From contig CAZXMO010000065.1 in the NCBI GenBank assembly GCA_964641125.1, positions 1-17,361 of the forward strand: a stretch of 17,361 nucleotides of DNA. The letters are read 5' to 3'. The position numbers and the translations under genes were made by a program. The notes beneath the pieces are model-generated. The model was not told the DNA's origin, made no database searches, and saw nothing but the letters and a program-made list of their open reading frames with translations. Each line of letters opens with the position of its first letter. Positions within the stretch are counted from its first letter, which is position 1. Of this stretch, positions 1 through 6,730 are shown in pieces. The stretch is from JBKHAJ01 sp964641125 (GTDB lineage: Bacteria > Spirochaetota > Spirochaetia > SPDA01 > CAZSGZ01).

Positions 1-1175
1 TGATGCTCTTTACCCATGGGCTCCCCGGTTTCGCCGTGCATGTACTCGTTGAAGCCCCAATTCTGCCGGTGAAGAACGGAGGCGAAGGACTCAAACTCTT
101 CCCGGGCGCGCGGATGGCCGCTCTTGGCGAGGACATGGATCCATAATCCCCCGATAATCGGCCAAATACCTCCGTTGTGGTAATGATGGGGCCGCTCCTT
201 TTCCTTATATATCTCCTCCCAGTCCCGGTCGTCTTCGGTCACGTGGGGAAAGAGGGCTTTGAGAGGGAAGGGGCGGTTGATACCGTTATCGAAGACGTGG
301 TTTATAATGCTGTTCCGTCTTTCCTCGTCGGCGACACCTGTAATAATCGCCAATATATTGCCGAAAGATTCGAAACGGTCGTACCAGTAGTGCCTGAAGG
401 GCATCACGTAGGACTGATAGAAGCCGTAATCCCGCTCGGGGATGTCGTTTATTATCATGTACTGTTCTCGGATCGCCTCGATTCCCTCCCGGGTAAACCA
501 GAGGTTTCCGTTGATGCGGTGGTCGAGGAGCTTTTTCTTGTCCGAAATCTTATTGAGATAGGGACCGAGCTCGCCGCGGAGGCCGGGATTATCCTCGACC
601 GCCCGGGCGAACACAAAATGGAGCGCATCGAGGGCCTCGTAGAATAATACCTCGTCGTAGAGGACGTGATGGACCCTAGGAAAGATGTCCGCCCAGTCCC
701 CGGCGACAGGGACCTCGATAAATCCGTCGTTGTTGACATCGAGTACGTTGAAGAGGCTGAAGAGTTTCTTGTACTGTTCAATCCTGTCAGGGGAGATGAA
801 ATCACTATCCTCGGTATACTTGTACACCGCCGATGCTGCTATTAAGGTCCACATATTCGAATCCACCGAGGTGATGGCGCCGAGGCCTCCGTAGACGACG
901 TCGCCGCTCTCCACCTCGATATAGCTCGGGACCTGTCCGTTGTCGCTCTGCTTGTCGAGGATGCTCACTACTCCCCGCTTCGCGCAGGAGATGAGTCCGT
1001 CGTCTGTCGAGAGGACTACCCCGAGGGTGGAAAGCGCGTGGTCCCGTGCCCATACGGAGTAATAATTCGCACTCCTTTCCGATGAGGCGCTGAAACCGTA
1101 TCGCGTCGAGTTTTTTCGCAGTAATTCGAGGGCCTTCTGATATCCCTCTTCGATTATCTCATCCCGCAGTTCCAT
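1..1175 (-). CDS. (alpha/alpha)6-barrel glycosidase, GH100/glycogen-debranching type (partial, 3' end outside window)
   Basis: About 391 residues are visible, and the frame stays open to the window edge, so the C-terminus is missing. The start at 1175 is an ATG with GGGAG seven bases upstream. Visible motifs fit the GH100/GH63/amylo-1,6-glucosidase barrel group: YGFSAS near residue 26, VWARDH near 45, a GDWADIFPRVHH stretch in the middle, and RPHHYHNGGIWPIIGG near the visible end. The last stretch (NWGFNEYMHGETGEP) resembles the 'YHNGGSWP ... W.EYY' region of GH100 neutral invertases. No signal peptide is seen, so the enzyme is probably cytoplasmic and acts on sucrose-like or alpha-glucan substrates. 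The exact substrate cannot be told from sequence. It has its own promoter just beyond the dps terminator and is therefore a separate transcription unit. Confidence 0.75.
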   Translation of the reverse strand, partial: MELRDEIIEEGYQKALELLRKNSTRYGFSASSERSANYYSVWARDHALSTLGVVLSTDDGLISCAKRGVVSILDKQSDNGQVPSYIEVESGDVVYGGLGAITSVDSNMWTLIAASAVYKYTEDSDFISPDRIEQYKKLFSLFNVLDVNNDGFIEVPVAGDWADIFPRVHHVLYDEVLFYEALDALHFVFARAVEDNPGLRGELGPYLNKISDKKKLLDHRINGNLWFTREGIEAIREQYMIINDIPERDYGFYQSYVMPFRHYWYDRFESFGNILAIITGVADEERRNSIINHVFDNGINRPFPLKALFPHVTEDDRDWEEIYKEKERPHHYHNGGIWPIIGGLWIHVLAKSGHPRAREEFESFASVLHRQNWGFNEYMHGETGEPMGKEH

Positions 1176-1195
1176 AGTTTTCTCCCGCCGACTAG

Positions 1196-1224
1196 AGGAT
1201 ACTTATATTCCTCGGAAACGTCAA
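1196..1224 (-). promoter_or_regulatory. sigma70-type promoter of the glycosidase gene
   Basis: On the minus strand, TTGACG (1219-1224) and TATCCT (1196-1201) are separated by exactly 17 bp. Transcription would start near 1189, giving a leader of about 14 bases that contains the GGGAG ribosome binding site. It sits directly after the terminator of the upstream gene. Confidence 0.6.
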
Positions 1225-1233
1225 AACCCACGG

Positions 1234-1275
1234 AAAAAAAGCGGCCTCTAGAGGGAGTGTCCCTCTAAGGGCCGC
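1234..1275 (-). terminator. rho-independent terminator of the Dps-like gene
   Basis: A 16-bp stem (arms 1241-1256 and 1260-1275) has one C-A mismatch, one G-T pair and a 3-base loop. Read on the minus strand it is followed by a run of seven T (1234-1240). It lies 21 bases after the stop codon at 1297, so it ends the Dps-like transcript before the glycosidase promoter. Confidence 0.93.
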
Positions 1276-1296
1276 AGTGAATCTTGAGTCCTGTCG

Positions 1297-1848
1297 TTAC
1301 CGCATAAAAGGCCCTACGAAGGGGGATGTTTCTCCCTGCCTCAAATAGTGTCCCGAGGGGCCTTCGCCTAAGAACTCGGAGAACCACGATTCGTGCTCGA
1401 TCTCCTCGTTAAGAATAGCCTGGGCCAGCGCGTAGGTACGGTGGTCCTTGCCGGCCGTAAGATTGCAGATCTCGGTATATCCGCGGACGGCGCACCGCTC
1501 CGCCTTGACTAAGACGTCGAGAATACTCTTGACATTCGGCGTGTCCTTCGGCAGCGCGGCCGGAGGACACGCGGACACATCGTGGAACTCCTTCATGTCG
1601 TTGTGAATCTTTCCGCCTAGTTCGTAGATCCGCGGAACCAGAGCCTCGAAGTGATTCCGGTCCTCGATCCGGGCGGTTTCGGCGATCTGTTTGAGCCCTT
1701 CACCTTCGAGCCCTATAAGATTAACCCTCAAAATCGTGTAGTAGTAAAATGTGGTAAGCTCCGCCGATGCGTTCTTCACCAGAAGATCGACCAGGTGATC
1801 CAGATCGACTCCCGCATTCTTGACCATTTCTTGTGCTACTCGTGCCAT
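1297..1848 (-). CDS. dps: Dps-like (DPSL) ferritin-fold protein
   Basis: 183 residues, with AGGAGG seven bases before the ATG. The protein is a four-helix ferritin-like chain with carboxylate and histidine ligands in both helical pairs: E30 and E62/H66 in the first, E117 and E148 or E149/H152 (NEEIEH) in the second. Cysteines at 94, 119 and 128 and the overall order match the DPSL or 'thioferritin' group known from Sulfolobus and Bacteroides, whose di-iron site lies next to a cysteine pair. Members of this group oxidise Fe(II) with peroxide, store the mineral and protect DNA. The next gene upstream on the same strand encodes a PerR peroxide sensor, the classical regulator of Dps proteins. The leader is long (see 1849-2171). 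Family assignment is firm; the DPSL subgroup and cysteine role rest on recall of the family. Confidence 0.88.
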   Translation of the reverse strand: MARVAQEMVKNAGVDLDHLVDLLVKNASAELTTFYYYTILRVNLIGLEGEGLKQIAETARIEDRNHFEALVPRIYELGGKIHNDMKEFHDVSACPPAALPKDTPNVKSILDVLVKAERCAVRGYTEICNLTAGKDHRTYALAQAILNEEIEHESWFSEFLGEGPSGHYLRQGETSPFVGPFMR

Positions 1849-1936
1849 GTGTAATCCTCCTAAAGAATAGTAATACGGGTAATACTACCCGCTGATGTTT
1901 AAGATAGGCACAAATCGGCGAGAAGAAAAGTAATAA

Positions 1937-1951
1937 TCGGAATGATTCTTA
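1937..1951. promoter_or_regulatory. candidate PerR/Fur box upstream of dps
   Basis: TCGGAATGATTCTTA is centred on the palindrome GAAT-G-ATTC. It agrees with the B. subtilis PerR box (TTATAATNATTATAA) at 9 of 14 defined positions, including the central AAT-N-ATT. It lies 88 bp upstream of the dps start. It is only a candidate: the match is imperfect and it sits downstream of the best promoter. Confidence 0.3.
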
Positions 1952-1967
1952 ATATAGTGTCGATAAT

Positions 1968-2150
1968 CCTTTGGTAAGCCCTAGGCAGTGCCCCCGATCG
2001 TGGGGATGGATTCGGTCTAAAACACATGTGCTCAGGGAATTAGCTCAATTTGACTTTATTAAAATAGTATAGGCTTAGTAATTCAAGCTGTCACGGACAA
2101 TTCGAGAATTTCTATCCCCACGATCGGGGGCAGTCTCTAAGGCCTAAAGG
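1968..2150. repeat. long imperfect inverted repeat with perfect 19-bp core
   Basis: TGCCCCCGATCGTGGGGAT at 1989-2007 is repeated as an exact reverse complement at 2114-2132, 106 bp apart. Outside the cores similarity continues to a shared CCTTT end (1968-1972 and 2146-2150), with roughly 10 of 14 matches in between and a 3-base gap. Each core arm is itself near-palindromic around CGATCG. No target-site duplication is visible and there is no coding capacity, so it may be a decayed MITE, a protein-binding element, or an RNA structure formed only in read-through from perR. Confidence 0.8.
2066..2094 (-). promoter_or_regulatory. sigma70-type promoter inside the inverted repeat, reading toward dps
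   Basis: On the minus strand GTGACA (2089-2094) and TATACT (2066-2071) are 17 bp apart, each matching the consensus at 5 of 6 positions. Transcription would begin near 2059, leaving the right repeat arm out of the message and the left arm in it. This is the best promoter I can find for the Dps-like gene. Confidence 0.55.
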
Positions 2151-2171
2151 GAGGAGAAATAAGCTTTTTGA

Positions 2172-2570
2172 TCAGTTTTGGGAACGACACCGATCACAGA
2201 TGCCGTAGAACTCGATGCGGTGGCGGTCAGCCGAAAAAGGGGTGGCTTCGGTAACCCGGGCGTTCAGGGAATCGTCTATGGGAAGGTCGAGATCGATTAT
2301 GTCACCGCAGTGTTCGCAGATGAAGTGATAGTGGGGATCGATATTCGCGTCGAAACGGTCGTAGGTACTCCCGAAATCGATCTTTCTTATCAAGCCCTGG
2401 TCGATCAGTATGTTCAGATTACGGTACACCGTTCCCATGCTCAACTGCGGAAACTCGTTCTTCAGGCGTTCGTAGAGCCAGTCGGCGGTAGGGTGTCTTC
2501 CCGTTCCGCGAAGTACCTCGAGGATGCGGTCCCGCTGTCTGCTTCGCTTGTACTTTTTCGTTTTGTCGAT
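2172..2570 (-). CDS. perR: PerR-type Fur family peroxide-sensing repressor (non-canonical ATC start proposed)
   Basis: 132 residues if started at the ATC codon 2568-2570. The winged-helix domain (about 1-70, with HPTADW and GTVYRNL) is followed by the dimerisation domain. The five regulatory-metal ligands of B. subtilis PerR (H37, D85, H91, H93, D104) are all present at H26, D74, H80, H82 and D93, with a constant offset of 11. The Asp rather than Glu at the last position is typical of peroxide-sensing members. Two CxxC pairs (FICEHC and GICDRC) form the structural zinc site. The nearest in-frame ATG or TTG (2436-2444) would cut off the first half of the DNA-binding domain, and an in-frame TAA lies 12 codons before the ATC, so no ATG/GTG/TTG can give a full protein. 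GGAG stands eight bases before the ATC. It lies 66 bp after zevB and just before dps. Confidence 0.88.
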   Translation of the reverse strand: MDKTKKYKRSRQRDRILEVLRGTGRHPTADWLYERLKNEFPQLSMGTVYRNLNILIDQGLIRKIDFGSTYDRFDANIDPHYHFICEHCGDIIDLDLPIDDSLNARVTEATPFSADRHRIEFYGICDRCRSQN

Positions 2571-2636
2571 GGTATAGACTCCGGTGTCAAAGGTACTCCG
2601 TTTTTAAGGCTGCAGTCAAATCAAATGCAGCGTCCG

Positions 2637-3653
2637 TCAAAGCGATCCGAGGAGGAGTATCAGCCCGAAGAGGCCGACTGCGCTTCCTCCGGTGATCTCT
2701 AAGACCCTCATCGCCGTTCGTCCCTTCTTTCCCGCAAGGAGCCGTCTTAAGCCTCTCTCTTTTCCGAATATAACAACCCCGGCAACGATTGCGAGAAGCA
2801 TCCCCATACCGATACTCATTGCCAATACGGAGAAAATTCCTAAAGAGTAGAGACCGTAGGTGAATGTGAAGACCAGGACCATGGCGGCTCCGGGGCAGGG
2901 AACGACGCCGTTTGTAACGACGAACAGGATCTTCCCCGCAAGACCCCTCCCGCGGCGGAACTGGGGGGAGCTTTCACGACCGTCCTCGTGCCGGCGGCCT
3001 TCCCGAACAGTGTGGACTATGAGGTATCCGCCTAAGAGAATAAGGATCCCGTAGCTGATCCGTTCGATAAGCAATGATGCGGCATTGAAACTTCCCCCTA
3101 TAGTCCGGTCGAGGGAAAAGTAGAGCGTTCCGATGAGAACGATAGCGGAGACTCCGTGGAGAAGAGCGACTCCTCCCGCCATGAGAATCCCCGGGAGAGG
3201 CCGGACCGATTCACTGATAAAATACGAGGTAAGAACGACCTTTCGGTGGCCGGGTCCGACCGCGTGTATAAAGCCGTAGAGAAACATAATTCCGAAAAGG
3301 GAGGATACGACGCCGAAGGAAGGGTCCCTGCCTAAGGATTCGACGGCGCTGGTGATACTCTCGTAGAGACGGCGCTGCAGCCGGGCGATTCTCGTGAACC
3401 CCAGATTGCTCAGTCTCTTGAGAGGCCGTGAAGAGAGCTTCCGAGCCGGGTCGTCGGCAGGGGCTGCGGCGTCTTCAGCGTATGAGGGGTCCCCATAATC
3501 CGAAAGTTCGGGACCGGAATTTTCCGCGGTGCCGCCCGAGAAGAAGGGATTCTGCTGCGCCGAAACACCGGGCGCCGGCAGGGTCGTTGTTACTATAAAG
3601 AGTACTCCGATAAGAAGCATTCTCGTTACCGGACGGGGAAAAACGCCTTCCAT
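2637..3653 (-). CDS. zevB: NicO/RcnA-family inner-membrane metal transporter, ZevB-like
   Basis: 338 residues with an N-terminal hydrophobic segment (about 11-33), a charged periplasmic stretch to about 110, then about six membrane helices. The NicO signature HAVGPGH lies at 130-136, HGVSA at 166-170, and NGVVPCPGA with the P-C-P triplet at 252-254. The family moves Ni/Co (RcnA) or zinc (ZevB of Haemophilus influenzae). The cytosolic loop at 217-235 is short and has one His, unlike the long His-rich loop of RcnA, which favours the ZevB type. It starts 2 bases after the zevA stop, so the pair is translationally coupled. Pairing with a DUF1007 protein is the known ZevA-ZevB arrangement. The metal and direction of transport are inferred. 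Confidence 0.85.
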   Translation of the reverse strand: MEGVFPRPVTRMLLIGVLFIVTTTLPAPGVSAQQNPFFSGGTAENSGPELSDYGDPSYAEDAAAPADDPARKLSSRPLKRLSNLGFTRIARLQRRLYESITSAVESLGRDPSFGVVSSLFGIMFLYGFIHAVGPGHRKVVLTSYFISESVRPLPGILMAGGVALLHGVSAIVLIGTLYFSLDRTIGGSFNAASLLIERISYGILILLGGYLIVHTVREGRRHEDGRESSPQFRRGRGLAGKILFVVTNGVVPCPGAAMVLVFTFTYGLYSLGIFSVLAMSIGMGMLLAIVAGVVIFGKERGLRRLLAGKKGRTAMRVLEITGGSAVGLFGLILLLGSL

Positions 3654-3655
3654 GC

Positions 3656-4291
3656 CTACTTCCGGCGGAACCGCAGGGTGACGGTCATGGGATTAGCGTA
3701 CCCGCTATACGCCTTTCCTTCCCGCCCTCCGAAGGTATTGGCATTGTCGTAGGAGATGACGATATCCGAATCGGGAGCAAGATCGGACGTCACCTCGTAG
3801 GGATAATAGCCCCGGCTCATGACCGGTTTGTCGTCGACGAAAACGATGTCGCAGAAAAATGTTTCGTCGTAGATAGCGAGCTTTACCGTACGCCAGTCGT
3901 AATCGGCGGGAACGGATAAGGGCACGAAGAATTCGTAGACCAGTCTCTTACCGTCGAGGTAGGCGGTAAAGTTGACAGGGGTTTCCGCCGGGATGGGAAC
4001 ACCTTCGAGGGAGATGTACATAAAGTAGCCGTAGTTCTCGAGGTTCGAGAAGGCGTTTTGCTCGATGTCCCGGATCTCCGACGCGGAGAATTCCATATTC
4101 CGGTCGGTATCGTAATCGGCGAGTATCATCGCGGTAAAACCCCCGTCGAACCACCAGGTGACTCGGTAGCCGGTCAGGCCCGTTTCGTCGAATTGAAAGG
4201 TAACCCGCGAGTCGATAAACATATGCGGATGCCCGAAACCTAAGCACGCCGGCAAAACGAGCACGAGCAAAATAAGAAGTTTCCTTTTCAT
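3656..4291 (-). CDS. zevA: DUF1007 periplasmic metal-binding protein, ZevA-like
   Basis: 211 residues. A signal peptide (1-20) ends just before HPHMFID (21-27), which places an N-terminal HPH metal motif at the mature end, as usual for DUF1007. An LPAC sequence at 13-16 could be a weak lipobox. Residues 61-72 fit a full EF-hand loop (D61, D63, N65, E67, S69, E72, with F68 at the hydrophobic position). The start has GGGAGGGG five to eight bases upstream. The protein probably hands metal ions, likely zinc, to the NicO transporter encoded directly downstream. Family membership is clear; the metal is inferred from the H. influenzae ZevAB precedent. Confidence 0.85.
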   Translation of the reverse strand: MKRKLLILLVLVLPACLGFGHPHMFIDSRVTFQFDETGLTGYRVTWWFDGGFTAMILADYDTDRNMEFSASEIRDIEQNAFSNLENYGYFMYISLEGVPIPAETPVNFTAYLDGKRLVYEFFVPLSVPADYDWRTVKLAIYDETFFCDIVFVDDKPVMSRGYYPYEVTSDLAPDSDIVISYDNANTFGGREGKAYSGYANPMTVTLRFRRK

Positions 4292-4317
4292 GTCCCCTCC
4301 CTGAGACGAGTCGTTTA

Positions 4318-4346
4318 AGACTAAGAAAAGGAGAGAGGAGTGTCAA
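4318..4346 (-). promoter_or_regulatory. promoter of the zevA-zevB(-perR) operon
   Basis: Minus strand: a perfect TTGACA (4341-4346), a 17-bp pyrimidine-rich spacer, then TAGTCT (4318-4323). The start point would be near 4311, giving a leader of about 20 bases with a good Shine-Dalgarno. No promoter of similar quality precedes perR, so perR is probably transcribed from here. Confidence 0.6.
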
Positions 4347-4435
4347 TCCTCGGGATACGACACCTTCGAAATCCCAAACGGTAACCACCGGTGCCGGGGT
4401 CTCGATCGGCCCGGTTAGTAGGCTTTCGGCTCGGG

Positions 4436-5680
4436 TCAGACCTTTTTCAGTACCAGGGACGAGTTGTGGCCGCCGAAACCGAATGAATTGGACAAGGCCG
4501 CCGTTATCTTTTTCTCAACGACTTCGGTGGGGAGCTGAAGAGGCGGCGCGGCCGAATCGAGGTTAAAGATGTTGATATTTGCGGGAACGATGTCGTTCTT
4601 GATCGCTAAGGCGGTTATGATTCCCTCGATCCCCGCGGCGGCGCCTAAGAGATGCCCGTGATACGACTTGGTCGAGCCTACGTGGGTGTTCTTCTCGCTC
4701 CCGTTGAGCAATTCGTACACCCCTTTGAGCTCGGCGATGTCCCCTAAAGGAGTAGAGGTGCCGTGGGCATTGACGTATCCTATCTGGTCGATGGGAATTT
4801 CGGCCTGTTTGACGGCGTTTCTCATGGCCAGGGCCGCTCCCTTGCCCGCGGGATCGGGGGCGGCGAAGTGATAGGCGTCTCCGGACATGCCGCAGGCGAG
4901 GAGTTCGCAGATAATGTCGGCGCCCCTCTTTTTCGCGTGCTCGTAATCCTCGAGAATCAGTATTCCCGCTCCTTCGCTCATGACGAAGCCGTCCCGGTCG
5001 GTATCGTAGGGACGGGACGCGGTCTCCGGGGAGTCGTTTCGGGTGGAGATGGCCCGCATGTTTCCGAATCCTCCTAAGGCGAGCTCGTTGAGAGTGCTTT
5101 CGGCCCCGCCGGCCACAATGATATCGGCCATGTCATTGCGGATCATCATCGAGGCGATTCCCATAGAATGGTTCGCCGTGGCGCATGCGGTCTGGACGCT
5201 CAAATTGGGTCCGGTAATCCCGTGGATAATGCTTATGAACCCCGCTGCCATGTTTCCGATGGAGAAGGGGATATAGAAGGGACTGATCTTGCGGGGGCCC
5301 TTTTCATAAAGGGCAAAGGAATTCTCCCTCTGAGTGTCGAGGCCTCCGATTCCACTTCCCACGGCGATACCTATCCGGTCCCGGTTTTCGATGTCGGCGA
5401 GACCGGCCTGCTCAGCGGCTTCCGCTGTCGCGGCGACGGCGAGGTGACAGAAACGGTCTATCCGTTTAGCGCTCTTGAGCATCTCCCCTTCGAAGAATTG
5501 AGTATAGTCGAAATTCTTGACCTCCCCGGCTATCCGGGTGGCCAGGCGGGAGGCGTCGAACCGGGTAATCTCGGTTATTCCCGATTTGCCCTCCAAAAGT
5601 GTTTTCCAGGTGTCGGCGACGTTATTTGCAAGGGGATTGACCGTCCCCATTCCGGTTATGACTACGCGGCATTTTTCCAT
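4436..5680 (-). CDS. fabF: 3-oxoacyl-[acyl-carrier-protein] synthase II
   Basis: 414 residues, the usual length for FabF. It condenses acyl-ACP with malonyl-ACP in fatty acid elongation in the cytoplasm. The catalytic triad is C166 (TACATA), H306 (NAHGTST) and H343 (KSYHGH, with K338); DRDGFVMSEGAG (about 228-239) and GFGGHNSS near the C-terminus are also present. The usual KSMTGH is KSYHGH here, a small deviation that leaves Lys and His in place. GGAG lies upstream of the ATG (GAGGAGAAAAACGCA). No acpP or fabG flanks it, so it stands alone rather than in a fab cluster. It is divergent from an AraC regulator. Confidence 0.95.
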   Translation of the reverse strand: MEKCRVVITGMGTVNPLANNVADTWKTLLEGKSGITEITRFDASRLATRIAGEVKNFDYTQFFEGEMLKSAKRIDRFCHLAVAATAEAAEQAGLADIENRDRIGIAVGSGIGGLDTQRENSFALYEKGPRKISPFYIPFSIGNMAAGFISIIHGITGPNLSVQTACATANHSMGIASMMIRNDMADIIVAGGAESTLNELALGGFGNMRAISTRNDSPETASRPYDTDRDGFVMSEGAGILILEDYEHAKKRGADIICELLACGMSGDAYHFAAPDPAGKGAALAMRNAVKQAEIPIDQIGYVNAHGTSTPLGDIAELKGVYELLNGSEKNTHVGSTKSYHGHLLGAAAGIEGIITALAIKNDIVPANINIFNLDSAAPPLQLPTEVVEKKITAALSNSFGFGGHNSSLVLKKV

Positions 5681-5727
5681 TGCGTTTTTCTCCTCTCATA
5701 GAAATCTCAGGATACGACTCAAATTTA

Positions 5728-5739
5728 ATCAATATTGAT
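5728..5739. promoter_or_regulatory. palindrome in the fabF-araC divergent region
   Basis: ATCAATATTGAT is a perfect 12-bp palindrome in the 157-bp A+T-rich region between the two divergent starts. It is about 48 bp from the fabF start. It is a possible operator for the AraC protein or a fatty-acid regulator, with no direct support. I found no convincing -35/-10 pair on either strand here. Confidence 0.3.
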
Positions 5740-5837
5740 CGTTACATCTTTCTGAAAAGTCCGATTTTACTGTGGTATTGTCTGATTCGAACGAATTTTG
5801 GGTTGAAAAGCACCATATTAGAAGATACCCTTGTTCT

Positions 5838-6680
5838 ATGAGACTTTTTTTCTTTATCCGGGAGATGGACGTCGAGACTCGAAGTCTGTTCCCTCCCGAA
5901 GAGGGGAACCCTAAAATCCACCAGATTCTCTTTGTCCGAGAGGGTGCGGGGACACTTTCCTCGATCGCCGGAACTCCGGAGGGCTCGAGAACGAAGACAA
6001 ATATCCGCCCGGGAGATCTTGTCTTTAATCCTGAAGGCCGGCTTACCGCGGCTTCAGGGCGGCTGCGGTGCATTCAGGTTATATTCTCGGAAGAGCTCTT
6101 TTCTCCGGTCGAATCCATGGACCGGGAGGCGCTGTACGTTTTAGGTATTATCAAGCTGTACGCGAAACAGATAAACCGCATAGGGCTTTCCAAGATCGGT
6201 ACCGAACGGGTCACATCCACCCTGGAGAACATGCTCTGGGAGTTCCAGGAACGGAGAAGGGGATACTCCTGGGCTCTGCGTCTCAAGCTGATCGAGCTGC
6301 TCATAACCGTTATCCGGGACAAAGAGTTCCGCATCCCCTTACGGGGGCTCAAGCCTCTGTCGAATACCTACATACAGGATGTGATTCTCTATCTGAACAC
6401 CGAGTATATGAACCAGGTGACCGTGGATGATATCTTAGAGATTTGTCCCTTGAGCCGAAGCCATTTCCACGCCCTGTTCAAGCAGGAGACCGGACAGACC
6501 TTTATAGATTATCTGACCGTCCTGCGCTGTGAGCGGGCGGCGGATCTCCTGGCCACTACCGAGAAGCCTATTATCGACATCGCCATGGAATCGGGGTTCA
6601 ACAACTTGAGTCATTTCTATCACACCTTCAAGAACCGTCACGAGATGAGCCCCAAGGCCTACCGGGACTCGGTAAGGTAA
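5838..6680 (+). CDS. AraC-family transcriptional regulator
   Basis: 280 residues from the ATG at 5838. A longer GTG start at 5772 is possible, but the extra 22 codons are A+T-rich with rare AGA codons and no Shine-Dalgarno, so I prefer 5838, although its own ribosome binding site is weak. The N-terminal part (1-100) has the cupin-like pattern 'H.ILFVREGAGTL ... IRPGDLVFNPEG'. The last 105 residues form the two helix-turn-helix units: VTVDDILEICPLSRSHFHALFK and the signature PIIDIAMESGFNNLSHFYHTFK, ending in SPKAYR. Effector and targets are unknown. The gene is divergent from fabF and convergent with vapC. Confidence 0.88.
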   Translation: MRLFFFIREMDVETRSLFPPEEGNPKIHQILFVREGAGTLSSIAGTPEGSRTKTNIRPGDLVFNPEGRLTAASGRLRCIQVIFSEELFSPVESMDREALYVLGIIKLYAKQINRIGLSKIGTERVTSTLENMLWEFQERRRGYSWALRLKLIELLITVIRDKEFRIPLRGLKPLSNTYIQDVILYLNTEYMNQVTVDDILEICPLSRSHFHALFKQETGQTFIDYLTVLRCERAADLLATTEKPIIDIAMESGFNNLSHFYHTFKNRHEMSPKAYRDSVR

Positions 6681-6703
6681 TGAGATCCAACGGCGATTAA
6701 TGA

Positions 6704-6730
6704 AGGGTTACCGTGGTAAAATGTTCCCTT
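6704..6730. terminator. weak hairpin between convergent araC-type gene and vapC
   Basis: Nested inverted repeats (AAGGG...CCCTT around TTACC-GT-GGTAA) lie between the two convergent genes and touch the vapC stop. There is no T-run on either strand, so this is at best a weak or factor-assisted bidirectional terminator. Confidence 0.25.

Larger units (their letters stand above)
1849..2171. other. perR-dps intergenic region with inverted repeat, promoter and leader hairpin
   Basis: This 323-bp stretch has no supported gene. In order it holds the dps ribosome binding site; a 6-bp-stem hairpin or operator (CGGGTA-N4-TACCCG, 1876-1891); a PerR-box-like palindrome (1937-1951); the left arm of a long inverted repeat (1989-2007); an A+T-rich centre with a minus-strand promoter (2066-2094); and the right arm (2114-2132). 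The region is markedly more A+T-rich than the flanking genes outside the repeat arms. A promoter inside it would give dps a leader of about 210 bases. Confidence 0.7.

Noticed and set aside
1899..2027. 42-codon open frame on the minus strand across the left repeat arm, with a hydrophobic C-terminal half
   Set aside because: It has no ribosome binding site and runs through a structured repeat, and no family resemblance is seen; most likely chance.
2178..2702. 174-codon plus-strand frame opposite perR and the end of zevB
   Set aside because: It is a mirror of two well-supported genes on the other strand, with no family motifs and no promoter.
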